From contig NZ_CP107852.1 in assembly GCF_036346875.1 (NCBI RefSeq), positions 3,534,001 through 3,598,000 of the forward strand: 64,000 nt of DNA. The letters run 5' to 3'. The translations under genes and the position numbers were made by a program. Positions within the stretch are counted from its first letter, which is position 1. Each line of letters begins with the position of its first letter. The notes beneath the pieces are model-generated. The model was not told the origin of the DNA, made no database searches, and worked only from the letters and a program-made list of their open reading frames with translations. Positions 1 through 8,791 of this stretch are shown here, piece by piece. The DNA comes from Nocardia sp. NBC_00508. Its GTDB lineage: Bacteria > Actinomycetota > Actinomycetes > Mycobacteriales > Mycobacteriaceae.

Positions 1-1
1 G

Positions 2-505
2 TCGTCGGCGGTGCTGGTCGGCCGCACGATCAGCGATGTGGTGATCAACGTGGTCAGCCTGACGGTGATGTCGCTCACCGGCTTGGCGGTCGGCTGGCGG
101 ATCCGCGGTTCGTTCTTGGACGCGGTGCTGGCCTATGTACTGCTGTTGCTGTTCGCCTACGCGGTGTCCTGGATCATGGCCGTGGTGGGTCTGCTGGTGC
201 GAGCGCCGGAGGTGTTCAACAACGCCAGCTTCATGGTGGTCTTCCCGCTTACCTTCATCGCCAACACGTTCGTGCCCAGTGACAAGCTGCCTACCGTGCT
301 GCGCGTGATCGCGGAATGGAACCCGGTGTCCGCACTCACTCAGGCCACCCGCGACCTGTTCGGCAACACCAGTCCGCTGGCGCCGACCCAGGATGCCTGG
401 CCGCTCCAGCACCCGGTGACCACCTCGCTGGCCTGGGTGGTGGTGATCCTGGTGGTGTTCGTGCCGCTGGCTCTGCGTCAGTACAAGAAGACGGTCAGCC
501 GCTGA
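2..505 (+). CDS. ABC-2 type transporter permease, C-terminal part (5' end outside window)
   Basis: The frame is open from the first bases, so this is the 3' part of a longer gene. The visible 167 residues are mostly hydrophobic, with about four membrane segments, and carry the patterns of DrrB-like ABC-2 permeases: the VFPLTFIANTFVP stretch, then the W-N-P-V-S-A-L motif with a following T-R-D-L-F. The last segment ends in a basic tail (QYKKTVSR), as usual for this family. Known family members form the membrane channel of drug or lipid exporters with an ATPase encoded next to them; that ATPase would lie left of the window. The substrate cannot be read from this fragment. Confidence 0.85.
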   Translation, partial: SSAVLVGRTISDVVINVVSLTVMSLTGLAVGWRIRGSFLDAVLAYVLLLLFAYAVSWIMAVVGLLVRAPEVFNNASFMVVFPLTFIANTFVPSDKLPTVLRVIAEWNPVSALTQATRDLFGNTSPLAPTQDAWPLQHPVTTSLAWVVVILVVFVPLALRQYKKTVSR

Positions 506-520
506 GCCGCTGGTCCCGCG

Positions 521-733
521 TCAGCGATCCCGCTCCGCGCCGGCGCCCGCGACGGGTGCCGGCGCGGAGCCATTGCGGGAGTATCCGATTCGAGGCGGCA
601 CGGGGGCGGGTTGCGGCTGCTGGGGCCGCCGAGTGCGGGCCAGATAGGCCACGGCACCCGCCAGCGCGACGGCAGCTGCGACGATGAGCCGGTTACGTGA
701 ACGCGAAGAGACATGTAGGCGCCCCGAGGTCAT
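521..733 (-). CDS. small single-span membrane protein candidate
   Basis: A 70-residue frame fills most of the gap between the permease and ppiA. It has a basic stretch (SRSRNR), one membrane segment of about 17 residues rich in Ala and Val, then an RR-containing basic patch and a Pro-rich tail. This shape, at this place beside ppiA, recalls the C-terminal end of CwsA, the mycobacterial cell-wall protein encoded near ppiA, but the protein is much shorter and I cannot show homology. The ATG has no clear ribosome binding site. Overlapping frames of similar length exist, so this is only a plausible gene. The rest of the gap (734-829) shows nothing distinct beyond presumed promoter space for ppiA. 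Confidence 0.4.
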   Translation of the reverse strand: MTSGRLHVSSRSRNRLIVAAAVALAGAVAYLARTRRPQQPQPAPVPPRIGYSRNGSAPAPVAGAGAERDR

Positions 734-829
734 TGGACCACTCTGGCACAGCCCGGCGATTCGTGCAGGAGGCCCAGCTCAGAGCCGGGTCCGGCCCAGT
801 TCCGCGGCGGCGTCGCCAACCGTGGCACG

Positions 830-1366
830 ATGGGCGGCGTGACCTCACCGAACCAGACCTCCGTGGCGACGCTGCACACGAATCACGGCGATATCAGAGT
901 TTCGCTTTTCGGCAACCACGCTCCCAGGACGGTCCGCAATTTCGTCGGCCTCGCCGATGGTTCGGCGACGTACACCACAGCGAATGCCAGTGGCGGCAAC
1001 ACCGGCCCGTTCTATGACGGCGCCCTGTTCCATCGGGTGATGTCCGGCTTCATGATCCAGGGTGGCGATCCCACCGGCACCGGTCGCGGCGGCCCGGGCT
1101 ACGAGTTCGGTGACGAGTTCCATCCGGAACTGCGCTTCGATCGCGGCTACCTGCTGGCGATGGCCAACGCGGGGCCGGGCACCAATGGGTCACAATTCTT
1201 CATCACCGTCCGCCCGCAACCGCATCTCAACCGCAAGCACACGATCTTCGGCGAAGTCGTGGACCTCGATTCGCGCAAGGTTGTCGACTCGATCGCCGCC
1301 ACCAGGACCGATCGCGACGACCGCCCGCTGGAGCCCGTCGTCATCACCAAGATCACGATCGAATGA
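830..1366 (+). CDS. ppiA: cyclophilin-type peptidyl-prolyl cis-trans isomerase PpiA
   Basis: The 178-residue protein is a single cyclophilin domain from about residue 12 to the end. Family landmarks in order: HTNHGDI at the start of the first strand, the FHRVMSGFMIQGGDPTGTG active-site block with the conserved Arg, a following GGPGYEF, the AMANAGPGTNGSQFFIT block, and LNRKHTIFGEV. It catalyses proline isomerisation during protein folding, and with no signal peptide it should act in the cytosol. An in-frame GTG nine bases after the ATG is an alternative start. Its place just after the gyrase region and before the rhomboid gene matches ppiA of Mycobacterium, which supports the name. Confidence 0.95.
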   Translation: MGGVTSPNQTSVATLHTNHGDIRVSLFGNHAPRTVRNFVGLADGSATYTTANASGGNTGPFYDGALFHRVMSGFMIQGGDPTGTGRGGPGYEFGDEFHPELRFDRGYLLAMANAGPGTNGSQFFITVRPQPHLNRKHTIFGEVVDLDSRKVVDSIAATRTDRDDRPLEPVVITKITIE

Positions 1367-1370
1367 GACT

Positions 1371-2243
1371 ATGAATCCTCAGTCGCCCGCACCGACGTGC
1401 GTCCGCCACCCGAATCGCCCGACCGGCCTGGCCTGTACGCGGTGCGGCCGGCCCTCCTGCGCGGAGTGCCTGCGCCCGGCGGCGGTCGGCCAGCATTGCG
1501 TGGACTGTCTGCGCCAGGATCAGCGAAGTGTTCCGCCGGTGCGGACGGTCTCGGGCGCACCGGCGGCCCGGTCGCCGATGCCCACTGTGACCTACGCGCT
1601 GATCGCGATCAACGTGGTGATCTACGCGATCACCGCTGCTCAAGCCAAGAGCCTGATGGACAACCAGCGAGGCTCGGCGTTATTCCTGGATTGGGTGCTG
1701 TTCGCCCCCGCGGTCGCGGACGGCCAGTGGTGGCGAGTGCTCGGTTCCGGCTTCCTGCACTACGGTCCGATCCATCTGCTGCTCAATATGTTCGCGCTGT
1801 ATGTCGTGGGCCGAGATGCCGAGCTGGTGCTCGGGCGCCTGCGCTATCTGGCGGTGTATCTGGTCTCGCTGTTGGGCGGTTCAGCCGGGGTGATGCTGTT
1901 CGCGCAGCACAGTCTCACCGCGGGCGCGTCCGGTGCGGTGTACGGCCTGTTCGGCGCCATCACCGTCATCCTGATCCGGTTGCGGCAGAACCCGAATCAG
2001 ATGCTCATCATCATCGGTATCAACGTATTCATCAGCTTGTCGCTACCCGGCATCTCGCTCTGGGGACACCTCGGCGGTCTGGCGGCGGGCACGCTGGCGA
2101 CGCTCGGCATCCTGTTCCTGCCTGCGTGGTTGCGGGTGAAATCCCAGGACACCGCGCGGCTGGTCGGCTGGGTGGCCGTGGCGGTGGTCGCGGTTGCGGC
2201 GTTGGCGGCGGTGGGCGTCAGCGCGGTCGCTTTGGCTGCCTGA
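1371..2243 (+). CDS. rhomboid family intramembrane serine protease with N-terminal zinc ribbon
   Basis: The 290-residue protein begins with a Cys/His-rich segment (about residues 10-47: CVRH, CTRCG, CAEC, HCVDC) typical of actinobacterial rhomboids and likely to bind zinc. Six to seven membrane segments follow. Rhomboid landmarks are the H-x3-H-L-L-x-N-M pattern near residue 130, the catalytic Ser in GASGAVYGLFG, and the catalytic His in SLWGHLGG. The protein should cleave membrane proteins within the lipid bilayer; its substrate is unknown. The start is the ATG four bases after the ppiA stop, so the two genes are probably cotranscribed. Confidence 0.93.
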   Translation: MNPQSPAPTCVRHPNRPTGLACTRCGRPSCAECLRPAAVGQHCVDCLRQDQRSVPPVRTVSGAPAARSPMPTVTYALIAINVVIYAITAAQAKSLMDNQRGSALFLDWVLFAPAVADGQWWRVLGSGFLHYGPIHLLLNMFALYVVGRDAELVLGRLRYLAVYLVSLLGGSAGVMLFAQHSLTAGASGAVYGLFGAITVILIRLRQNPNQMLIIIGINVFISLSLPGISLWGHLGGLAAGTLATLGILFLPAWLRVKSQDTARLVGWVAVAVVAVAALAAVGVSAVALAA

Positions 2244-2253
2244 CACAGGAATT

Positions 2254-2269
2254 CGCTTCACGTGAAACA
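2254..2269. promoter_or_regulatory. parS-like ParB binding site
   Basis: The 16-mer CGCTTCACGTGAAACA matches the bacterial parS consensus TGTTTCACGTGAAACA at 14 of 16 positions, and its 14-base core differs at one base from GTTTCACGTGAAAC. It sits in the 73-base gap between the converging rhomboid and PH-domain genes. In this group parS sites cluster close to the origin and are bound by ParB for chromosome segregation. ParB binding itself is inferred. Confidence 0.75.
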
Positions 2270-2316
2270 TGGGCGTGCGGCTATCGACAAGCGCGCAAGG
2301 CCGTTCCGGCGCGGAA

Positions 2317-2808
2317 TCAGCGGGTCTTGTCCTCCGACAGGCGCAGTGCCGCGACGAGCTCGTGGTATACGACCTCGGGATTGACACCCAGATCCCAGCG
2401 GCCGAAGATCAGCAGTCGCTCCGCGCCGTCGCGCTCCACGTCGAGTTCCAGCATCGGAGTTTTGCGACCGAGGCGGCGGTAGCCCACCACGCGGGCACGG
2501 AGTATTTGGTCAGGGGCGTATTCATCCGCTCCCGTCAGCGTGCGAACCATCAGACGCGGCTGCGCGCCGGACTGCACGGAAAGGCGCGGTCGCTGCCGGA
2601 ATCCGAGCCCGGCGAGAGCGAGGAGGCCGACGGCGGCCAGCCCGACCAGCAGACGGCTTGGCGCGTCGGTGCTGAGAACCGCGGCCACGGCCAAGGCGAC
2701 GCCGCCCACCGTGACCGCCACGAGCGCGGGAGTCGGGGTGGTCCACGCCATGCGCGGTTCTTCGCGCGGGCCGGAATCCTGAGGCTCCGGAGTCAAGGCA
2801 ATCCCCAA
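2317..2808 (-). CDS. PH-domain membrane protein (Rv0010c-like)
   Basis: The 163-residue protein has two closely spaced hydrophobic segments (about residues 27-65) followed by a soluble beta-rich domain of about 90 residues containing RLMVRTLTGADEY and a well-formed GRWDLG motif. That is the arrangement of the small bacterial PH-domain proteins encoded beside crgA in mycobacteria. The TTG start is chosen because GAGGAG lies five bases upstream; ATG at residue 20 is an alternative. The function of this family is not established. It is encoded downstream of crgA on the same strand, near the divisome and elongasome cluster. Confidence 0.8.
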   Translation of the reverse strand: MGIALTPEPQDSGPREEPRMAWTTPTPALVAVTVGGVALAVAAVLSTDAPSRLLVGLAAVGLLALAGLGFRQRPRLSVQSGAQPRLMVRTLTGADEYAPDQILRARVVGYRRLGRKTPMLELDVERDGAERLLIFGRWDLGVNPEVVYHELVAALRLSEDKTR

Positions 2809-2820
2809 TCGCTCCTCGAG

Positions 2821-2841
2821 TTGTCCACAGGCTCATCCACA
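2821..2841. promoter_or_regulatory. two DnaA-box-like 9-mers
   Basis: TTGTCCACA at 2821-2829 matches the actinobacterial DnaA box consensus exactly. TCATCCACA follows at 2833-2841 as a weaker second copy in the same orientation, three bases on. They lie in the 80-base gap between crgA and the PH-domain gene. The pair could bind DnaA as a regulatory or titration site; it is too small to be an origin on its own. Confidence 0.5.
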
Positions 2842-2888
2842 GATGTGCATGAATGACACGTCTGTAATCCGCGTCCGTGCTGGTGGCG

Positions 2889-3152
2889 TCAACGCCAGCG
2901 CATGGTCATGATCAGGCCGACCACCATCAGGCCGAAGCCGATCAGGAAGTTCCATGCGTTGAGGTCGTTCATCCAACTGATCTGTTCGGCTGCCAGGTAG
3001 TAGACGAGCAGCCAGATCAGCCCGGCGAGCATAAAACCGAGCATGATGGCGACATACCAGACCGGAGACGGCCCGGCCTTCACCTTGACCGGGGTCCGGC
3101 TGGCAGGGTTGATCGTGTAGTCGGTCTTCTTACGGACCTTCGACTTGGGCAT
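2889..3152 (-). CDS. crgA: cell division protein CrgA
   Basis: The 87-residue protein has the CrgA form: a charged N-terminus beginning MPKSKVRKK, then two membrane segments (about residues 30-52 and 67-85) joined by a short loop containing N-D-L-N-A-W. The length is close to that of known CrgA proteins. CrgA sits in the membrane, contacts FtsZ and penicillin-binding proteins, and coordinates septum formation in actinobacteria. Its place between the PH-domain gene and the divergent amidotransferase gene is the standard near-origin order. The 96-base gap upstream must hold divergent promoters; I could not pick out reliable -35/-10 boxes. Confidence 0.96.
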   Translation of the reverse strand: MPKSKVRKKTDYTINPASRTPVKVKAGPSPVWYVAIMLGFMLAGLIWLLVYYLAAEQISWMNDLNAWNFLIGFGLMVVGLIMTMRWR

Positions 3153-3248
3153 GACGTCCTCGTATTCGGCGTGCAGGTCGTGCCCCTAGGCTATCCCAAC
3201 TGGTAATGGATGCGACGCGGTGGCGGGCGGGGACGTAATCTCGATGCC

Positions 3249-3893
3249 ATGCGTGTTCTGGTCGTCGACAATTACGACAGCTTCGTCTTCAACCTGGTGC
3301 AGTACCTCGGTCAGCTGGGTGTCGATGCTGTCGTCTGGCGCAACGATGATCCGAACCTGGCCGACGTGGACGCGGTTGTACGCGACTTCGACGGCATCCT
3401 GATCAGCCCCGGCCCCGGTACCCCCGACCGTGCGGGCGCCAGCATTCCGTTGGTGCGCGCCTGCGCCGAGCACGGTGTTCCGCTGCTCGGCGTGTGTTTG
3501 GGCCACCAGGCCATCGGCGAGGCGTTCGGCGCCACCGTCACCAGGGCGCCCGAGCTGCTGCACGGCAAGACGAGCGAGGTGTTCCACATCGGCGCCGGTG
3601 TGCTCGCCGGTCTGCCCGACCCATTCATTGCCACGCGGTACCACTCGCTCACCGTGCTCGAGGACACCTTGCCGGAGGAGATCGAGGTACTCGGGCGCAC
3701 CGAGAGCGGGATCGTGATGGCGATGCGTCATCACACGCTGCCCATCCACGGCGTGCAGTTCCATCCCGAATCGGTGCTGACCCAGAGCGGCCACCGCATG
3801 CTGGCGAACTGGCTGGGCGTATGCGGCCAGCGTCCCGCCGAGGGCTTGGTGCAAAGGCTCGAGGCGGAGGTCGCCGCGCTGGTGTTGCAGTGA
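3249..3893 (+). CDS. trpG: aminodeoxychorismate/anthranilate synthase glutamine amidotransferase subunit
   Basis: The 214-residue class I glutamine amidotransferase has all family landmarks: MRVLVVDNYDSF at the N-terminus, the oxyanion motif SPGPGTP, the nucleophile Cys at about residue 83 in LLGVCLGHQAIG, and the catalytic His-x-Glu in VQFHPES. It releases ammonia from glutamine for a chorismate-using partner, making anthranilate (tryptophan) or aminodeoxychorismate (folate). The partner subunit is not in the window, so the choice between TrpG and PabA is open; the name follows the gene at the same place in Mycobacterium. The ATG at 3249 fits family length better than earlier in-frame starts. 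The stop overlaps the next gene's GTG start. Confidence 0.92.
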   Translation: MRVLVVDNYDSFVFNLVQYLGQLGVDAVVWRNDDPNLADVDAVVRDFDGILISPGPGTPDRAGASIPLVRACAEHGVPLLGVCLGHQAIGEAFGATVTRAPELLHGKTSEVFHIGAGVLAGLPDPFIATRYHSLTVLEDTLPEEIEVLGRTESGIVMAMRHHTLPIHGVQFHPESVLTQSGHRMLANWLGVCGQRPAEGLVQRLEAEVAALVLQ

Positions 3894-4570
3894 CCCGTCC
3901 CTACGTGCTGCTGTCGGTCGCGGTCAGCATCGACGGGTACATCGACGACGCGAGCCCCGAACGCCTGCGACTGTCCGACGCGGCGGACTTCGATCGCGTC
4001 GACCAAGTCCGCGCGGACTCCGATGCGATCCTGGTCGGCGCGCAAACCCTGCGCAGGGACAACCCGCGCCTGCTCATAGACAGCGCCGACCGCAGAGCGG
4101 CGCGCGTCGCTGCGGGCAAACCAGAGTATCCCCTCAAGGTGACGGTGTCGGCGAGCGCCGACCTGGCCCCGGAGCTGCGTTTCTGGCATCACGGCGGCGG
4201 CAAGCTCGTCTACACCACCACCGCGGGCGCGGCGAAACTCGCCGATCGGTTGACCGGTCTCGCGGACGTGGTGAGCCTCGGTGCGGAACTCGATTTCGGT
4301 GCGTTACTGGACGACCTGGGCCATCGCGGTGTCACCCGCCTCATGGTGGAGGGCGGCACCCGCGTCCATACTGCCTTCCTGGCCGCCGACCTGGCCGACG
4401 AACTGCATGTCGCGGTCGCTCCCATCCTGGTCGGCGATGCCGCGGCGCCGCGCTTCCTCGCCGACGCCGACTACCCCGGTGCGCCGAATCGCAGGATGCG
4501 GCTGGCGGGTGTGACCCAGGTCGGCGATGTCGCCGTGCTGCGTTATCTGCCGAAGGCCCATACGGACTGA
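3890..4570 (+). CDS. RibD C-terminal / dihydrofolate reductase-like protein
   Basis: The 226-residue protein resembles the reductase half of RibD: LSVAVSIDGYIDD at the N-terminus, the D-A-I-L-V-G-A-x-T strand and turn, a later RLMVEGGTRVHTAFL block with the conserved VEGG, and an ELHVAVAPILVG segment. In RibD this fold reduces the ribosyl side chain of a riboflavin precursor with NADPH; stand-alone relatives may act on other pterin- or pyrimidine-like substrates. The GTG start overlaps the amidotransferase stop (GTGA), so the genes are translationally coupled, which hints at folate or flavin metabolism. The following 230 bases (4571-4800) show no supportable gene. Confidence 0.85.
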   Translation: MTRPYVLLSVAVSIDGYIDDASPERLRLSDAADFDRVDQVRADSDAILVGAQTLRRDNPRLLIDSADRRAARVAAGKPEYPLKVTVSASADLAPELRFWHHGGGKLVYTTTAGAAKLADRLTGLADVVSLGAELDFGALLDDLGHRGVTRLMVEGGTRVHTAFLAADLADELHVAVAPILVGDAAAPRFLADADYPGAPNRRMRLAGVTQVGDVAVLRYLPKAHTD

Positions 4571-4800
4571 CGAGGTGTCCGCATCGGCGTCGCTGGAACT
4601 CGGTGCCCGGACGGCACACCACTTCGATGCGGCTGCCGTAAACCAACCGATCCTGCGGAGCGAGATCCCTCGAGTTGTCATCGCCAGGCGAGATCTCGTG
4701 ATCGGTGGTGGCGGTGCGGAAGCTACGGCAGCCGCCGTCGAAATTTAGCCATCCTTGTACCGGCGGTGTCCCAAGGGCACCGTCTGGATTACTCCGGCAC

Positions 4801-5220
4801 CTAAGGACGTCCGTAGACGGCGGTGACGAACTCGCCGAGTTGGTTGTCGTCCAGGTGCCTGGCCAGATCCGCCTCGCTGATCATGCCGACCAGCCGCTTG
4901 TTCTCGATCACCGGCATTCGCTTGACCCGGTTACTTTCCATCTCGTCGAGAACGACCTCGATGTCGGCGTCGGCGTCGACCCACCGCGGTGTCGCTTCGC
5001 ACAGTTCTTCCACCCGCGTTTTGGATGGCGATTTGCGCTGAGCGATGCACTTCACGACGATGTCGCGGTCGGTGACGATGCCGCACATCCGCTCGTTCGC
5101 GTCCGCGATGACCAGGGATCCGACGCCGAGTTCGGCCATGAGGTTGGCGGCCCGTTCGACCGTCTCGTCCTTGGAGATCCACTGTGCGCCGGGCTTCATG
5201 ATGTCCCTGGCAGTGGTCAT
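4801..5220 (-). CDS. two-CBS-domain protein (Hrp1-like)
   Basis: The 139-residue protein is a pair of CBS motifs: the first from MTTARDIMKPGAQWI to about residue 65, with the G-I-V-T-D-R-D-I-V pattern; the second from about 75 to 135, with M-P-V-I-x-N-x-R-L-V-G-M-I-S-E-A-D-L-A. Its length and layout match mycobacterial Hrp1, a small stress-related CBS protein. CBS pairs usually bind adenine nucleotides and regulate partners; no other domain is present. A strong ribosome binding site (AAGGAGG) precedes the ATG. It is encoded alone between the RibD-like gene and pknB, and its ligand cannot be told from sequence. Confidence 0.9.
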   Translation of the reverse strand: MTTARDIMKPGAQWISKDETVERAANLMAELGVGSLVIADANERMCGIVTDRDIVVKCIAQRKSPSKTRVEELCEATPRWVDADADIEVVLDEMESNRVKRMPVIENKRLVGMISEADLARHLDDNQLGEFVTAVYGRP

Positions 5221-5356
5221 GAGCTACCTCCTTGTGGTCAGCTGAGCTGATTAGGATGAAGCAGCCTTATTCTCCCGCAGTTCACACCGAATGGTCTCGT
5301 TTTCTCGATACCGATGGCGACACCTCTCACCGCCGCCGAGCGCAGGCGCTCGCGAC

Positions 5357-7249
5357 TCAGGCGATCGCCCCGGTCGTGATCGAGATGGTGGCGTTCTTGC
5401 CGACTGACGAGCCGGCCGACGGTTGCTGAGCCACGACGCGGCCGACATTGCCCGGATCGAACACTGTGGTCTGGCTGATCTGCGAGAGGCTGCCGGTCCA
5501 GCCGCTCTGGCGCAGCCTGTCCACCGCCTGCGTGGGTGTCAGGCCCCTGATCTCGGGCATGCTGATCTGGTCGCCGGTGGACACCTGGAGGACCACGGTC
5601 GATCCCTTGTCGGCAGACGAACCACCAGCGGGTTTGGTGCCGATCACCTCACCCTTCGGCTGGGACGAGGCGACTTCCTGGATCTGAACCTTGAAATTGG
5701 CGCCCTCGATATTCGGCTGCGCGACGTCGATCGACTGGCCGATCACATTGGGAACTCGCACCTTCTCCGGGCCCGCACCGATGATGACCATGATGGTCCG
5801 GCCCGCGTCGACCCGCGAGCCTGCCGCGGGATCGGTGCCGATCACCTTGTCGGTGTCCTGGAGGCTGGAGGGCTTGCGTTCGACGTTCGGATCCATCTGC
5901 AACCCGATGGAGTTGAGCTTCTGCTCGGCATCCTGCTGGGTCAGCCCGTCCAGTCTCGGCACCTGGACCTGCGCTGGTCCGCTGGAAACCTGGACTGTGA
6001 CGGTGCTTCCCTCGTCGATCCTGGAACCACCGAGCGGCTGCGTGGCGATCACATTGCCCGTGGCGACCTTGCCGTCGGGCTTCTGCTGAATCGCCACCGT
6101 GAATCCGAGTTTCTGCAGCGCGTCCTGCGCCTGCTGGGCGGACTTGTTCGCCAGGTCGGGAACCGCGACCTGGTCGGGTCGGCTTCCCGGACCGATCAAC
6201 ACCCAGAACAGCGCGATCACCACGGCGATCGCCGCAGCGGCACCGAGCGCGATATAGGCGGTGCGGCGCTGGCCGTCCGGGTCGGCGGGCTCCTGTTCGG
6301 CGGTGTCGTCGTTGCGCTCGATGGTGCGGTAACTGCGCGGTGCGGGTTCGTCCGCGCCCATGATGGTGGTGCGATCCTCGTCGGTCATCACCATCGGGGC
6401 GCTCGGCTTCTGGCCGCCGAGCACCCGGATCAGGTCGGCGCGCATCTCGGCCGCGGTCTGGTAGCGGTTGGCCGGGTTCTTGCTCATCGCCTTGAGCACG
6501 ACCGAGTCCAGTTCGCGCGGTACGCCCGGGAGCACGTGCGAGGGCAGCCGCGGATCCTCCCGCACATGCTGGTAGGCCACGGCGATCGGCGAGTCACCGG
6601 TGAAAGGTGGCTCGCTGGTGAGGATTTCGAACAGCACACAGCCGACGGAGTAGACATCCGAGCGGGCGTCCACTGTCTCGCCGCGGGCCTGCTCCGGCGA
6701 AAGATACTGTGCGGTGCCGATCACGGCCGCGGTCTGCGTCATCGGGTTCGAGCTGTCGGCGATCGCGCGGGCGATGCCGAAATCCATCACCTTCACCGCG
6801 CCGGATCGGTTGATCATGATGTTCGCGGGCTTCATGTCGCGGTGCACGATCCCGGCCTTGTGGCTGAAATCCAATGCGGCACAGACATCCGCGACGACCT
6901 CCATCGCACGGCGTGGTGGCAGCGGACCCTTGCCGCGCACGATATCGCGCAGTGTGTCGCCGTCCACGTACTCCATCACGATGTACGGCAGCGGACCGCC
7001 GTCCAATTCGGCCTCGCCGGTGTCGTAGACCGCGACGATAGCCGGGTGGTTGAGCGCGGCGGCGTTCTGCGCTTCCCGCTTGAACCGCAGGTAGAACGTG
7101 GGATCGCGGGCCAGATCGGCTCGCAGGACCTTGATCGCCACGTCCCGGCTCAGCCGGATATCGCGCGCCTTGTGCACCTCGGACATGCCGCCGAACCCGA
7201 TGATCTCGCCCAGCTCGTAGCGTGAGGAGAGATTCTTCGGGGTCGTCAT
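5357..7249 (-). CDS. pknB: serine/threonine protein kinase PknB with four PASTA domains
   Basis: The 630-residue membrane kinase has a glycine-rich loop (GFGGMSEV), catalytic Lys40 in VAIKVLR, the HRDMKPAN catalytic loop, a DFG motif and an activation segment with the T-Q-T pair before [12 protein letters not shown] basic juxtamembrane region and one membrane span (about residues 335-355) lead to four extracellular PASTA repeats, which bind peptidoglycan fragments and lipid II in known homologues. It phosphorylates elongation and division proteins, including FhaA/FhaB partners. The start at 7249 overlaps the pknA stop (ATGA). Length is within a few residues of the mycobacterial protein. Confidence 0.97.
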   Translation of the reverse strand: MTTPKNLSSRYELGEIIGFGGMSEVHKARDIRLSRDVAIKVLRADLARDPTFYLRFKREAQNAAALNHPAIVAVYDTGEAELDGGPLPYIVMEYVDGDTLRDIVRGKGPLPPRRAMEVVADVCAALDFSHKAGIVHRDMKPANIMINRSGAVKVMDFGIARAIADSSNPMTQTAAVIGTAQYLSPEQARGETVDARSDVYSVGCVLFEILTSEPPFTGDSPIAVAYQHVREDPRLPSHVLPGVPRELDSVVLKAMSKNPANRYQTAAEMRADLIRVLGGQKPSAPMVMTDEDRTTIMGADEPAPRSYRTIERNDDTAEQEPADPDGQRRTAYIALGAAAAIAVVIALFWVLIGPGSRPDQVAVPDLANKSAQQAQDALQKLGFTVAIQQKPDGKVATGNVIATQPLGGSRIDEGSTVTVQVSSGPAQVQVPRLDGLTQQDAEQKLNSIGLQMDPNVERKPSSLQDTDKVIGTDPAAGSRVDAGRTIMVIIGAGPEKVRVPNVIGQSIDVAQPNIEGANFKVQIQEVASSQPKGEVIGTKPAGGSSADKGSTVVLQVSTGDQISMPEIRGLTPTQAVDRLRQSGWTGSLSQISQTTVFDPGNVGRVVAQQPSAGSSVGKNATISITTGAIA

Positions 7250-8754
7250 GGCTGTCCTTGCGGAGAAGTAGCGGATCCGCTGCGGCTGGCCGTGGGGCCT
7301 TGGGCACCGGGGATCCCCGGAAATGGTATTGGGACCGTCGGAACGCGCGGCAGGGTGGTAGTAGTCGGCGTGGTCGTCGTCGGCGTCGTCGTGCTCGGTG
7401 CCGTGGTGGTGGTCGGCGTGGTCGTCGTCGGCTCCGGGGTCGTGGTCGTCGGCTCGGTGGTCGTCGGTTCCGGGACCGTCGTGACCACCGGCGGAGGCGC
7501 GGGCTTCGGGGTTGTGGTGACCACCGGCGGGATCGGCTTCGGATTCGGCGCGATCGTCGAGGTCGGGGACGGCGTCGAGTCCGGGTTCGTATCGCCGCCG
7601 AACAGCAGGAAGATCGTGATCGCGCCGAGCAGCACGGAGCCGATGCCGAGCCCGGCCAACCATTTCTGCGTCGAGGTGAACCGTTTGCCGCCGGGCGGCT
7701 GATTGCCGTCGGCGCTCCGGCTCAGCATGGTCGCCGGAGCCGCGGCCGCACCGGCACGTGTTGCCGCGCCGACCGTCCCGGCCGCGGGCGTCGAGTAGCG
7801 CACCGTCGCACCGTCGAAATCGGGCGGTGTGGAGGGGATCACGGCCGTCGGGCCGGGCGGCAACACCCGGGTGGCTCCGGTCATCGGTGCTCCAGGATGA
7901 GCGCCGCTCGGTGGCGGTGGACGACGGCCCGCGCGCACGGCGGCGACGGCGTCGGCGAACTCGCCGCCGCGGGCGTAGCGACGCCCCGGGTCCTTCTCCA
8001 TCGTGATCTCGATCAGCTCACGCACGTTGCCGGGCAGGTCGGCCGGCATCGGCGGCGGGGCCTCGCGGACATGCTTCATCGCCACGGTGATCGCGCCGTC
8101 GCCGATGAACGGCCGCTGCCCGGCGAGCGCCTCATAACCGACCACGCCGAGCGAGTACACGTCACTGGCCGCGGTGGCGTCCTCGCCGACCGCCTGCTCC
8201 GGCGCGATGTACTGGGCGGTGCCCATCACCATGCCGGTCTTGGTCACCGGTGACGCGTCCACCGCCTTGGCGATGCCGAAGTCGGTGATCTTCACCTGAC
8301 CGGTCGGCGTGACCAGGATGTTGCCCGGCTTCACGTCGCGGTGCACCACGCCCGCACGGTGCGCCACCTCCAGCGCGCGCCCGGTCTGCTCCAGCATGTC
8401 CAGGCCCTGGGCCACGGACAGCCTGCCGAGCCGGTTCAGCACGGTGTTCAATGGCTCGCCCTGGACCAACTCCATGACCAGATAGGCGGTCTCGCCACCC
8501 TGCGGGTCGATCGTCTCGCCGTAGTCGTAGATCCCGGCGATACCGGGGTGATTCAACTGGGCGGTCGTCTTCGCCTCGGTGCGGAACCGATGCCGGAACG
8601 TCGGGTCGGCCGAGAACTCCGATTTCAGCACCTTGACCGCGACTCGGCGGTCGAGCCTGGTGTCCAGGGCTTCCCAGACCTGGCCCATGCCGCCGGTCGC
8701 GATCAGTCGCTGCAGCCGGTACCGGTCGGCGATCATCGCACCGTTGTTCAGCAT
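7246..8754 (-). CDS. pknA: serine/threonine protein kinase PknA
   Basis: The 502-residue kinase has a complete catalytic domain (about residues 11-275): [12 protein letters not shown] loop, [10 protein letters not shown] with the catalytic Lys, [11 protein letters not shown], and the activation loop before [12 protein letters not shown] Pro-rich stretch and one membrane span near residue 370 follow. The external tail is unusually rich in Thr, Pro and Pro-rich acidic repeats (T-T-T-T-P-E-P type) rather than PASTA domains. PknA works with PknB in control of cell shape and division. The ATG at 8754 is preceded by a GGGGA ribosome site and leaves 37 bases after pbpA; a second ATG at 8736 is possible. 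Confidence 0.96.
   Translation of the reverse strand: MLNNGAMIADRYRLQRLIATGGMGQVWEALDTRLDRRVAVKVLKSEFSADPTFRHRFRTEAKTTAQLNHPGIAGIYDYGETIDPQGGETAYLVMELVQGEPLNTVLNRLGRLSVAQGLDMLEQTGRALEVAHRAGVVHRDVKPGNILVTPTGQVKITDFGIAKAVDASPVTKTGMVMGTAQYIAPEQAVGEDATAASDVYSLGVVGYEALAGQRPFIGDGAITVAMKHVREAPPPMPADLPGNVRELIEITMEKDPGRRYARGGEFADAVAAVRAGRRPPPPSGAHPGAPMTGATRVLPPGPTAVIPSTPPDFDGATVRYSTPAAGTVGAATRAGAAAAPATMLSRSADGNQPPGGKRFTSTQKWLAGLGIGSVLLGAITIFLLFGGDTNPDSTPSPTSTIAPNPKPIPPVVTTTPKPAPPPVVTTVPEPTTTEPTTTTPEPTTTTPTTTTAPSTTTPTTTTPTTTTLPRVPTVPIPFPGIPGAQGPTASRSGSATSPQGQP
7350..7480. repeat. low-complexity Thr/Pro-coding stretch in pknA
   Basis: GTC/GTG-rich simple repeats (GGTCGTCGTCGGC type on the plus strand) encode the Thr-Pro tail of PknA outside the membrane. 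Such tracts are prone to length change by slippage and vary between strains. Confidence 0.6.
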
Positions 8755-8791
8755 CGAGGTCCCCGTACCTTCACTCGCACATCCATATCGT

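Noticed and set aside
4571..4800. Small plus-strand frame of 73 codons between the RibD-like and CBS genes
   Set aside because: No ribosome binding site, mostly overlapping the end of the RibD-like gene, and no recognisable feature.
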